Part shown: positions 8,521-16,069 of the stretch, in pieces
Numbering within the stretch: position 1 is the first letter of the stretch
Layout: every line of letters starts with the position of its first letter
The notes under the pieces: generated by a model
Seen by the model: only the letters and a program-made list of their open reading frames with translations
Databases searched by the model: none
What the model was told of the DNA's origin: nothing
Origin: DTFZ01 sp050260375
GTDB taxonomy: Bacteria > Bacillota > Clostridia > Christensenellales > SZUA-584
Assembly: GCA_050260375.1 (NCBI GenBank)
Contig: JBLNCA010000010.1
Location: 1-43,216 of the forward strand
DNA length: 43,216 nt
Direction: 5' to 3'
Position numbers and translations under genes: made by a program

Positions 8521-8698
8521 CACTTTTGTCAAAGAAAATTCCACAACCGCCGCTACCGCAAAATAAAGCAAGTCCGGTAAAATAGCAGGGTATGCGAAAC
8601 AGACCGGTTAAGGCTACTGTTCCATTATTTAATTGTTGAAAGGATATAAAAGTTAAAACTTAAATTTATTATGCTTGAATAAACAATAATAATAACGC

Positions 8699-9655
8699 TT
8701 ATTTATCGATGAGCTCGAGCACGCTGCGCGCAGTATTCTCGTCGGTAACAAAGTAATTGATGACGTTTGTGCGCAGCGCGCCTATTATTGAAAGTATCTT
8801 ATGCTTGCCTGCCGCAATGCATATCACATTCTCGATACGCCTCAAATTGGCTTCATCGATACCCATTATCCTGTCGTTATATTCGTTGTGTATAAACTCG
8901 CCTTTTAGGTTAAACCTTCTTGCGCATATGTCCCCTATTACCCTATTCGCGTTTTCTTCATAATGCTTCTTCCGCGCCAGGTCAAACACCATCTGATTGT
9001 CGTAAAATTCAGGAGGCGCGCCGGCGCTTACTATCGCGGCGTCCATGCTGTTCCACTTTTCTATTATGGCTTTCATCGACGTGCTCTGCATATAAAGCTC
9101 TTTATCGCTCAGCGACTCGGCTATTGCGGGAGCATATATGAACGAAGGCGTGCCGAAAAGCTTCTCCGCAAACATGCGGACCATTTCGTTAAGCTGGTAT
9201 TCCGAAGCGATACGCGACGTGCCGCCTATCATAGGCACCACATTTATGCCTCTTAATTTGTTGCGGTTGGTAAACGACATCATGAACTCGTAGCATGTCG
9301 TTCCCCACGCGATGCCTACGGTCGTATAGCTTTTGAGTATGTCTTCCGCATAATCGGCGCCTTGCGAAGCAACCACCCTTGTTATCAAACGAATATCGTC
9401 TATAGCCGTGGGTATAACGAGACAGCCTTTAAGGCCGAATTTTTCGATGAACTGGTCAGCAACTTCCTTGACGTTGTTTTTGGGGTCTTTTATGCTGATT
9501 TCAACAATGCCGAAATCTTTGGCTTCGGAAAGCATCATCGAAACAGACGATCTTGATATGCCCAGCTGCTGAGCTATCTGCTCCTGCGTCATGCCTCCTA
9601 TATAATACATTTTCGAGGCTTGTACCATCAGCTGTATATCGTATCGAGCCTTCAT
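8699..9655 (-). CDS. SorC/DeoR-family sugar-binding transcriptional regulator
   Basis: A 318-residue regulator. An N-terminal helix-turn-helix, MTQEQIAQQLGISRSSVSMM (about residues 22-41), is followed by a C-terminal SorC-type sugar-phosphate sensing domain with the family's GIAWGTT, VVPMIGG, AIVSAGAPP and IENVICIAAGKHK motifs. SorC proteins bind phosphorylated sugars and control neighbouring catabolic operons. It lies between the epimerase and the importer genes with its own promoter at 9733-9761. The tandem repeats at 8461-8484 and 10843-10866 are its likely operators. The inducer is probably a ketopentose phosphate from this pathway (inference). Confidence 0.88.
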   Translation of the reverse strand: MKARYDIQLMVQASKMYYIGGMTQEQIAQQLGISRSSVSMMLSEAKDFGIVEISIKDPKNNVKEVADQFIEKFGLKGCLVIPTAIDDIRLITRVVASQGADYAEDILKSYTTVGIAWGTTCYEFMMSFTNRNKLRGINVVPMIGGTSRIASEYQLNEMVRMFAEKLFGTPSFIYAPAIAESLSDKELYMQSTSMKAIIEKWNSMDAAIVSAGAPPEFYDNQMVFDLARKKHYEENANRVIGDICARRFNLKGEFIHNEYNDRIMGIDEANLRRIENVICIAAGKHKILSIIGALRTNVINYFVTDENTARSVLELIDK

Positions 9656-9732
9656 GCTATCACTTTCTCCGTTTCCGTTACCGTTAATTTTTTATCAGTA
9701 AACGATATCTGTCCGTTCCATGTATTAGCATT

Positions 9733-9761
9733 ATTTTAGCATCACGCATATATGTTTGCAA
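9733..9761 (-). promoter_or_regulatory. SigmaA promoter of the SorC regulator gene
   Basis: Minus strand TTGCAA (9756-9761), 17-nt spacer, TAAAAT (9733-9738), about 75 nt before the regulator ATG. It lies just after the epimerase stop at 9797, so the regulator can be expressed separately. Confidence 0.6.
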
Positions 9762-9796
9762 GATGTGCTTTGGATACATCAACAATCGTTATTAAC

Positions 9797-10681
9797 TCAG
9801 CCGATACGTTTATTGTCGCCAATGGCATCATCCGCGGCAACCGCCTCCCGGTATTTTTCCAGAAGAAAATCTCTTGCCGCCTTTATATACTCTATGGACG
9901 ACTGGCCGTCCTCTGTCGCCCACATCTCCGCCACGAGCAGCCCTTTGTAGTCCATCTTCCTGATCAATCTGAAAAACGATACGAAATCCACCGTGCCCGA
10001 GCCGTAAGGTATATTCCTCACCTTACCGGGCATAGTGTCCTTAAGGTGTATCGCCATTATATGGCCCGCGCCGCTCAAAAAGTCTTTTTCGACGTCTTTG
10101 CCCATTGCGGTTATATTGCCGATGTCCGGATAAACCTGAAGGTACGGGGAATTTATCTCCGCAACATACTTCATCGCTTTTTCTATTGAATCCATATGAA
10201 CGGTATCCACCGTCTCGATGGCAAGCGCAACCCCTTTGCCGGCCGCATATTCTGCGACTTCCTTCAGCGCTTCCATAAATAACGCCCTTGTTTTTTCATT
10301 CGTTTCTTTATAATACTCGTCGTAGCCCGCAAGCTGCACTATTCTTATGCCAACAGCCAGCGAGAAATCAACTGCATCCTTAATAAGGCGTATGCCCTTT
10401 TGCCTTGTTTCTTCATTTTCCGAGCCTATCGGATACTTGCGGTTTCCTGAAAGGCACATCGTAAGTATCGGCAATTTATTCATACGTATCGTATGCACCA
10501 GCTCTTCCTTTTCGGCGTCGCTCCAGTTTACACGCGCGAGCCTCTCTTCAGTTTCGTCTATGCTTATTTCAAGAAAATCGTAACCGGCGGCTTTTGCAAT
10601 AGCGAGTCGCTCGCCCCAGCTTAACTCGGCAGGCAATGCTTTTTCATATAACCCTAAAAGACAGCCGTTAATGTTATCCAA
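9797..10681 (-). CDS. L-xylulose/L-ribulose-5-phosphate 3-epimerase (UlaE/SgbU type)
   Basis: A 294-residue TIM-barrel epimerase. The start LLGLYEKALPA is nearly the UlaE N-terminus. SIDETEERLAR, TMCLSGNRKYPIGSE, IVQLAGYDEYY, ALAIETVD, YPDIGNI, AIHLKDTMPG and VAEMW follow in the same order, including the metal-binding Glu, Asp, His and Glu of the AP-endonuclease-2 fold. It would turn L-xylulose 5-phosphate into L-ribulose 5-phosphate after the LyxK-like kinase. The start is a TTG: GGGAGGT lies 7 nt before it and there is no ATG nearby; the longer frame would add 26 unrelated residues. No L-ribulose-5-P 4-epimerase is in the window. Transcription is probably controlled by the operator in 10839-10867. 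Confidence 0.85.
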   Translation of the reverse strand: MDNINGCLLGLYEKALPAELSWGERLAIAKAAGYDFLEISIDETEERLARVNWSDAEKEELVHTIRMNKLPILTMCLSGNRKYPIGSENEETRQKGIRLIKDAVDFSLAVGIRIVQLAGYDEYYKETNEKTRALFMEALKEVAEYAAGKGVALAIETVDTVHMDSIEKAMKYVAEINSPYLQVYPDIGNITAMGKDVEKDFLSGAGHIMAIHLKDTMPGKVRNIPYGSGTVDFVSFFRLIRKMDYKGLLVAEMWATEDGQSSIEYIKAARDFLLEKYREAVAADDAIGDNKRIG

Positions 10682-10838
10682 TTGTGTTACCTCCCTTTGA
10701 TGTCCGACTAAAGATTGTGTACTGCGGCGGACTATATCGTCCGCCAAACGGAGAAGCACGGCTTTGTTTTCCGCATTCCTTGTCCGTCTGCTCAGATTCT
10801 TGCAAAAGCTTTAAACCCACTATGAATTATACACAGTT

Positions 10839-10889
10839 AATGTAACATATGTTATAACTTATGTCAAACATTTTCCTTAACATATGTAT
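10839..10889 (-). promoter_or_regulatory. Epimerase promoter with embedded tandem operator
   Basis: Minus strand TTGACA (10862-10867), 17-nt spacer, TACATT (10839-10844). Inside it lie a perfect palindrome TAACATATGTTA (10843-10854), an imperfect copy TAACTTATGTCA directly next to it (10855-10866), and a third copy TAACATATGTAT at 10878-10889. The 12-bp period equals that at 8461-8484. Binding would cover both core promoter elements. The rest of 10890-11060 holds no visible gene. Confidence 0.65.
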
Positions 10890-11075
10890 GCATTTTAACA
10901 CAAAAATATGTTGAATTTTTGTTGCTCCGCGGAAGATGCCGATGGCTATTGGCATTTACGGCAAATATCATGCCGCAAGTTCCCATGGTTTTTAGAGCAG
11001 GCAGCATTTTTATCGATAAGTTTTTAATAGAAACGCTTTTATTGAGCGAAAATAATCATATGAAGGAGGTATAGC

Positions 11076-11282
11076 GTGTCGAAAAATAAAGATAACAGCG
11101 GTGACGTCTTCCCGCGTATGGACCCTTTTGCCGATAATATAAAAAGCGAGGCAGCCAAAGAATTCGGTATAGACGGGCCAAAGAAGAATAACCGCGAAGG
11201 CATCAGCAAAAACGTCAGAAGGTCGGCCGAAAGCCAAATGTCGGGCGTCCCTGTTTATACGAAGCAGCGTAAGAAAAAATGA
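11076..11282 (+). CDS. Small protein resembling alpha/beta-type small acid-soluble spore proteins
   Basis: A 68-residue basic protein starting at GTG with AAGGAGGT 5 nt upstream, one of only two intact plus-strand genes. IKSEAAKEFGID resembles the SASP block around the germination-protease site (EIASEFGVN in known members). NREGISKNVRRSAESQMSG lines up with the second block (ANGSVGGEITKRLVQMAEQQLGG). The middle is shorter and more basic than in classical members. True SASPs coat spore DNA. The similarity is by eye, so an unrelated small DNA-binding protein is possible. It is bounded downstream by the repeat at 11341 and the terminator at 11378-11413. Confidence 0.5.
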   Translation: MSKNKDNSGDVFPRMDPFADNIKSEAAKEFGIDGPKKNNREGISKNVRRSAESQMSGVPVYTKQRKKK

Positions 11283-11340
11283 TGTTTTGCATATAAAATG
11301 CTGAAAAAATGCTGAAAACAGGTGTCCCATGCGATTTACA

Positions 11341-11376
11341 CCCCATCAAGCCTCACGTCTTGCTGGGGACCCCGTA
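11341..11376. repeat. Fifth copy of the hairpin/GACCCCGT repeat
   Basis: CCCCATCAAG pairs with CTTGCTGGGG (one mismatch), followed by the tail GACCCCGTAT. This is the same layout as the array at 6953-7145. It lies between the SASP-like gene and a terminator. Confidence 0.6.
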
Positions 11377-11377
11377 T

Positions 11378-11413
11378 AAAAAAAACTCATGTTCATCTAA
11401 AACATGAGTTTTT
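11378..11413. terminator. Bidirectional rho-independent terminator
   Basis: A perfect 13-bp stem (AAAAACTCATGTT with AACATGAGTTTTT) has a 7-nt loop. On the minus strand it is followed by eight T and terminates the L-fucose isomerase operon 17 nt after the stop. On the plus strand five T follow, so it can also end the small convergent gene. Confidence 0.9.
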
Positions 11414-11429
11414 CCCGGTTCGCTTAAAA

Positions 11430-13190
11430 TTATTTCCCGTACAACGGCCCGAAGTTTCTGCATGCCAGGTAATCGGCAGACTCCGGGTTATCCGTGCCGA
11501 AAGCGCTCCATGCCGATGGGCGGAATATACCGCCCGCCTCTACGTTGTGCATACTTACGGGTATTCTCAGCATCGAAGCAAGCGTGATAATGTCGGCGCC
11601 TATATGCCCGTAGTTTATAGCCGCGTGGTTTGCGCCCCAGTTTGCCATAACGCTGTAAACGTCGGTGAACGCACCCTTCCCCGTAAGCCTTGGCGCGAAC
11701 CATGTTGTCGGCCAGGTCGGGTCGGTACGCTCTTCAAGTATGCTGTTCATATCGTCCGGCAGCTGTACCGAATAACCCTCTGCGATCTGTAAAACCGGGC
11801 CCAGGTTCTTTACGAGGTTTATGCGGCTCATTGTTACAGGCATTCCGCCGCGCGTCTTAAAGTGGCTCGAAAACCCGCCTCCCCTGAAATATCCTTTGTC
11901 CGCCGCGCACCAGTCCGTTGCCTTTAGGCATTTGTCTACTTCATCGTCGCTTATCTCCCAGAAGGGCTTCATCGCGGGATGTCCGTTTATCTCCTGCTGT
12001 CCGGTACCGTCAAGGCCGGCGGCTCCCGAGTTGATAAGATGGATTATGCCATGTCTGCCTTGCTCCGGCAGTTCTTTGCCCGTTACGCGCTTCACGGCCT
12101 CGGGACTCCAGTATGTGCGCACATCCGCGAATATGGACGCTGTATTGGTTAGAAGATGCCCAAACAGCATAGCCGCCGCGTTAAGCCCATCGTTCTCGGT
12201 AGCAAGCACATACGGCGTTCGCCTGCCGTTCCAGTCGAACGACGAGCACAGTATGGCTTCGACAAAGTCGGTGTTCGGGTAATAATCCGTCCACTGGCGC
12301 TGTCCCTGAAACCCGGCGGCGATAGCGTTATGCCCCATACTCTCCTCGCTGTATCCCAGTTCTTTCAGCCTTGGGTTGCCGTTCATAAGGTCTTTTGCGA
12401 TAAGCGCGCTTTTAATGGTAAACTCCCATTCCCAGTCTTTCCGCTCCCTTGAGCTGGGCTGCGCGTTTTTATCTCTGCCTTCCCGGCAATTCATCTTCGC
12501 CCAGTCAAGCGCTCTTTTAAACTCCTCTTTATCGTATATTCCTTCTTCGATGCGGCGTATGAACTCTACCATGTCGATCTGCTCGCACCGCATTCCCAGA
12601 TAACTCTCAAAAAAATCGGGGTTTACTATCGAACCGGCTATTCCCATAGATACGCCGCCGCACGAGAGGTAGCTCTTTCCCCTCATCTCGCCTACGGCAA
12701 CGGCGGCCCTTGCGAACCTTAATATCTTTTCTTTTACATCCCCGGGTATCGCTGTGTCGCCCGCGTCCTGCACGTCGCGTCCGTATATCGAGTAAGCGGG
12801 CAGGCCTTTTTGCGTATGCGCCGCCAGCGCTGCGGCAAGATACACCGCTCCCGGACGCTCGGTTCCATTGAATCCCCAAACCGCTTTCGGCAGCAGCGGT
12901 TCCATATCCATAGTTTCGCTGCCGTAACACCAGCATGGAGTTACCGACAACGTGGCGCATACTCCCTCCCGTTGAAATTTCTCCGCGCATTTTGCGGCTT
13001 CGTATACGCCGCCTATCGTTGTATCGGCAATAACGCATTGAACGGGGCTGCCGTACCTGTCTTTTATATTTGAGCTTATCAGCTCGGCAGCCGATATTGC
13101 CATATTCATCGTCTGCGCTTCCAGACTGCCGCGTATGTTGACTTTTCCCTCACGTCCATCTATTATTGGACGGATCCCTATTTTAGCCAT
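11430..13190 (-). CDS. fucI: L-fucose isomerase
   Basis: A 586-residue Mn-dependent isomerase that converts L-fucose to L-fuculose (also D-arabinose to D-ribulose). It follows E. coli FucI along its whole length: KIGIRPIIDGR start, SVTPCWCYGSETMDM, WGFNGTERPGAVYLAAALAAH, IAAGFQGQR, TWPTTWFAPRLTGKG and the GPLYGK end. The metal/catalytic residues are kept as E332 (ATENDG), D356 (FADVRTYW) and H522 (NWGANH). GGAGGGG precedes the ATG. It is the last gene of an import operon with two binding proteins. No fuculokinase or fuculose-phosphate aldolase lies beside it, so the product must be handled by the LyxK-like kinase or genes outside. Confidence 0.95.
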   Translation of the reverse strand: MAKIGIRPIIDGREGKVNIRGSLEAQTMNMAISAAELISSNIKDRYGSPVQCVIADTTIGGVYEAAKCAEKFQREGVCATLSVTPCWCYGSETMDMEPLLPKAVWGFNGTERPGAVYLAAALAAHTQKGLPAYSIYGRDVQDAGDTAIPGDVKEKILRFARAAVAVGEMRGKSYLSCGGVSMGIAGSIVNPDFFESYLGMRCEQIDMVEFIRRIEEGIYDKEEFKRALDWAKMNCREGRDKNAQPSSRERKDWEWEFTIKSALIAKDLMNGNPRLKELGYSEESMGHNAIAAGFQGQRQWTDYYPNTDFVEAILCSSFDWNGRRTPYVLATENDGLNAAAMLFGHLLTNTASIFADVRTYWSPEAVKRVTGKELPEQGRHGIIHLINSGAAGLDGTGQQEINGHPAMKPFWEISDDEVDKCLKATDWCAADKGYFRGGGFSSHFKTRGGMPVTMSRINLVKNLGPVLQIAEGYSVQLPDDMNSILEERTDPTWPTTWFAPRLTGKGAFTDVYSVMANWGANHAAINYGHIGADIITLASMLRIPVSMHNVEAGGIFRPSAWSAFGTDNPESADYLACRNFGPLYGK

Positions 13191-13264
13191 AGTCCCCTCC
13201 GTTTGTTGTTTCGTTTTTTCATTAGCATACTTTGTTCTTACAGCCGCAATACAAATAATTATAA

Positions 13265-14431
13265 CTACTTTATAGGCTTAATGAAATATTTGTCTTTCAT
13301 GGTGGATACAAAAGATTTCGTATTTTCTTCCATCGTTTCCTGATAGCTGTCGAGGTTTTCCTTTGTAAGCAAAAAGTACCCCGAATTAATAAAAAATGGC
13401 TGATCCTCTCTAAATGTGTATCCATCTTTTAATAGCTTTAGCGCATAAACCGCAACATAACCCATGCCCCAAGGGTTCTGCGTCATAGTTCCATACATGT
13501 AACCCTGATCAATTGCGTCCAGTACATCCTGAGAATCATCTATGCCCACAGCGACTACCCTGCTCTCGTTTTTAACCATCATGGTTTTCGCAAGCACCTG
13601 CGCGTTTACATAGCCGGTACATATTATGCCGTCTACCTCGTCTATATAAGATGAATACATCTCGCTGATCGCCTCTTCCGCAAGCTCGGTATTATCCGTG
13701 TCCGCAAGCTCACGATAGAGAGTAAAGCCCGCGTTTTCAGGCTTTGATAATACTTCCTTAATTGCTGATTGTCTTTTTTGCGTATTTGTATCATTAAGAG
13801 CGCTGCATAAGTGCACAATACTCCCTTCTGAAAGTCCGTTCTCTTTTAATTTATCTATAAGCTTCTGCGTTCCTAATGCTACGGAAGCGCCTACGTCAGT
13901 TGCAAAGCAAAACTCGGCGTCGGATGGCTCTTTCGGCGATCCTCCCATTGTAACAACAGGTATACCGCTCCTTACTAAATATGTTATTTCCGTGTTGCTT
14001 GCTTCCGCATCGGACGGAAACATGCCTATGCCCTTTGCTCCCTTTGCCACAACGTTGACTATTACGCTATTCTGTTCAGGCTGATCCCACGCCTGAGGGC
14101 TCATAATATAAGGTTCCGGTATTCCAAGGTCTTTAGCTGCCGCCAGAGCTCCAGGTTTCCACGGATCAAAAAATGGGTGCGCTCCTCCGTAAATTATTGC
14201 AAACTGATATTCGGAAGGATCCAGTATTCGCTCAGAATCCGCCGCAAGGTCAGAGCTAAGATAACTCGAAGAATCTTCAACAATATCAGAGCCGAGATAA
14301 CTTGAAGAGACTTTCACTGTTTTTGCGGACGCGCCATCGGGCAGCTGATTCTGATTGCTGCATGCTGCGACAGCTATTACCGCTATTAAATTCACAAGGC
14401 ATACTAAAGTTTTTTTCGTTTTTACTCTCAT
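13265..14431 (-). CDS. Sugar ABC transporter substrate-binding lipoprotein (paralogue 1)
   Basis: A 388-residue lipoprotein with a signal segment and lipobox VAAC, then a type 1 sugar-binding fold beginning FAIIYGGAHPFFDPWKPG. It is a clear paralogue of the next gene: TDVGASVA, NTQKRQ, EVLSKPENAGFTL and NAQVLAKTM are shared almost word for word. The linker after the Cys carries a 12-residue tandem repeat (SSSYLGSDIVED, then SSSYLSSDLAAD). The ribosome binding site is ambiguous (AGGCGG about 10 nt upstream, AAAGGG touching the ATG), suggesting weaker translation than paralogue 2. It follows a structured 380-nt spacer. Confidence 0.85.
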   Translation of the reverse strand: MRVKTKKTLVCLVNLIAVIAVAACSNQNQLPDGASAKTVKVSSSYLGSDIVEDSSSYLSSDLAADSERILDPSEYQFAIIYGGAHPFFDPWKPGALAAAKDLGIPEPYIMSPQAWDQPEQNSVIVNVVAKGAKGIGMFPSDAEASNTEITYLVRSGIPVVTMGGSPKEPSDAEFCFATDVGASVALGTQKLIDKLKENGLSEGSIVHLCSALNDTNTQKRQSAIKEVLSKPENAGFTLYRELADTDNTELAEEAISEMYSSYIDEVDGIICTGYVNAQVLAKTMMVKNESRVVAVGIDDSQDVLDAIDQGYMYGTMTQNPWGMGYVAVYALKLLKDGYTFREDQPFFINSGYFLLTKENLDSYQETMEENTKSFVSTMKDKYFIKPIK

Positions 14432-14594
14432 CCCTTTAATGCCGCCTATAATGCTCTAATCCTTCCAGCGTATTTTTATTATATCATCTGGTGTCTGAAA
14501 TTTACTATACCCTGTAGACGGCTTCTTAATAAAATCATAATTCAAGGGTGGCGTTTTATGTTGACTGCTATTACATTAAGTAGTAAATTTAATT

Positions 14595-14731
14595 TACAGC
14601 CTCGGCAAACCGATGGCTGCCGAGGCTGTATCGCGGGATGTTAGCGCTGTTCACCAGGTGAGCAGCGTTAACGTCTTTTATCTTCTCCGCCCTAGAAGGC
14701 TTCAGCCTTTCTCAAGCTAGGTTAAGATAAA
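14595..14731 (-). other. Three consecutive stem-loops between the duplicated binding-protein genes
   Basis: In the 14432-14812 gap three structures stand side by side. One is a perfect 13-bp hairpin at 14595-14630 (ACAGCCTCGGCA arm). The second is a near-perfect 16-bp inverted repeat at 14640-14672 (TTAGCGCTG arm, one G-T pair inside). The third is a nested structure at 14677-14731 with outer TTTATCTT/AAGATAAA, middle CCTAG/CTAGG and inner AAGGCT/AGCCTT stems. None has a clear T-tract on the minus strand. It could stabilise the upstream binding-protein mRNA or be a structured leader for the second gene. It matches no riboswitch I recognise. Confidence 0.6.
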
Positions 14732-14812
14732 TGGGGCAGGTTCTTTTTTCATTGCTTTGAAGCACCGCTTTTCACCAGCATTGAATACATGCTAGCTTAC
14801 TGCTGTATTAAA

Positions 14813-16018
14813 TTAATAAGCGGGTCCGACAGGCGGAACGGCGGACGCATCAAAAGGCGTAGGCGTTGCGCCCGGCGCATCGAAGTACGTGTCGGCCATC
14901 GTAGCCACGAAATCGGTCGCTATCTTCTGCTGCCTGGCGTCATACTCGGCGATATTGTCCTTTGTGCAGAGCCAATATCCGGAGTTGATCAGGAACGGAG
15001 CGCCTTCCTTGTAGGTGTATCCATCTGTCAAGAGCTTGAGGGCGTATGTTCCGACATATCCCATGGCCCAGGAGCTCTGAGTCATCGTGCCGTACATATA
15101 GCCGTTTGATATAGCTGTCATAACGTCCGTCGAGTCGTCGATTCCGATAGCTACTATGCCGTCGTTCGTCCCTCTCTCGTTCATCGTCTTTGCAAGCACC
15201 TGCGCGTTGATGTAACCAGTGCAGACGATGCCGTCGACATCCTTATAATAGGAAGAATACATTGCGGAGATCGCTTCTTCTGCGGGCTGCGTTGCGTCTG
15301 TATCCGCGAGCTCCCATTCGAGCGTGAATCCTGCGTTTTCGGGCTTAGCAAGTACTTCCTTTATAGCGGCCTGTCTCTTCTGGGTGTTCGTATCAGCGAG
15401 ACCCGAGCAGAGATGCATCAGTTTGCCTTCGGTCTTTCCGTCTGCCTTCAGTTTGTCGATTATAGCCTGGGTTGCGTAAGCAACGGAAGCGCCGACATCT
15501 GTAGTATAGCACAAGGTTGCCTTTGAAGGTGTAGCAGGAGATCCTCCCATCGTCACTACGGGGATACCCATGTCGACAAGTTCGGTTATCTTTTCATTTC
15601 CTGCAACAGCATCGGAAGTGAACATTCCTATACCATTGACGCCGCCGGCTACAAGGCCGTCGATTATCGCGTTCTGCTGTGTCTGATCCCAGTTCTGCGG
15701 GCTTGTAACGTTAGGAGTAGGAATTCCTAAGTCCATAGCAGCCTGCTGAGCACCGAATCTCCACGGATCGAAGAACGGATGTACTCCGCCGTAGATGATG
15801 GCGAAGTTGTAAACTTTGCCTTCCTGCTGTCCTGCCTGTCCGGCAACGTCTCCCTGTACGTCCACTTCCATTCCTTCTTGGACACCGGCTCCCTGAGACT
15901 GGGCTGGGGCTGGAGCTTCCTCGCTGGTGTCAGGAGTCGAAGTTCCCTGACTGGCGCAACCTGCAAAGGCTGTCAAAACCATAGCCAATGCCAACACAAG
16001 CACGATTAACTTTTTCAT
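14813..16018 (-). CDS. Sugar ABC transporter substrate-binding lipoprotein (paralogue 2)
   Basis: A 401-residue lipoprotein with a classical MKKLIVLVLALAMVL signal and lipobox AFAGC, a Gln/Gly-rich linker of about 40 residues, and the same sugar-binding fold as the downstream paralogue from FAIIYGGVHPFFDPWRFG on. AAAGGACAAGAAAT precedes the ATG. It sits directly behind the canonical ATPase gene, so it is the main receptor for this importer. The C-terminus is longer and Pro-rich (PGATPTPFDASAVPP). The ligand is inferred to be a deoxy- or pentose sugar from FucI in the same operon. Confidence 0.88.
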   Translation of the reverse strand: MKKLIVLVLALAMVLTAFAGCASQGTSTPDTSEEAPAPAQSQGAGVQEGMEVDVQGDVAGQAGQQEGKVYNFAIIYGGVHPFFDPWRFGAQQAAMDLGIPTPNVTSPQNWDQTQQNAIIDGLVAGGVNGIGMFTSDAVAGNEKITELVDMGIPVVTMGGSPATPSKATLCYTTDVGASVAYATQAIIDKLKADGKTEGKLMHLCSGLADTNTQKRQAAIKEVLAKPENAGFTLEWELADTDATQPAEEAISAMYSSYYKDVDGIVCTGYINAQVLAKTMNERGTNDGIVAIGIDDSTDVMTAISNGYMYGTMTQSSWAMGYVGTYALKLLTDGYTYKEGAPFLINSGYWLCTKDNIAEYDARQQKIATDFVATMADTYFDAPGATPTPFDASAVPPVGPAY

Positions 16019-16042
16019 ATTTCTTGTCCTTTCTTTTTTTAT

Positions 16043-16060
16043 TTAAGCCTTACGGCTTAA
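16043..16060 (-). other. Small GTAA-capped hairpin between ATPase and binding-protein genes
   Basis: TTAAGCC and GGCTTAA flank a GTAA (GNRA-type) loop on the minus strand, 7 bp perfect, in the 51-nt gap before the binding-protein start. No T-run follows. Possible processing or stabilising site. Confidence 0.4.
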
Positions 16061-16069
16061 TCTTTTAAC

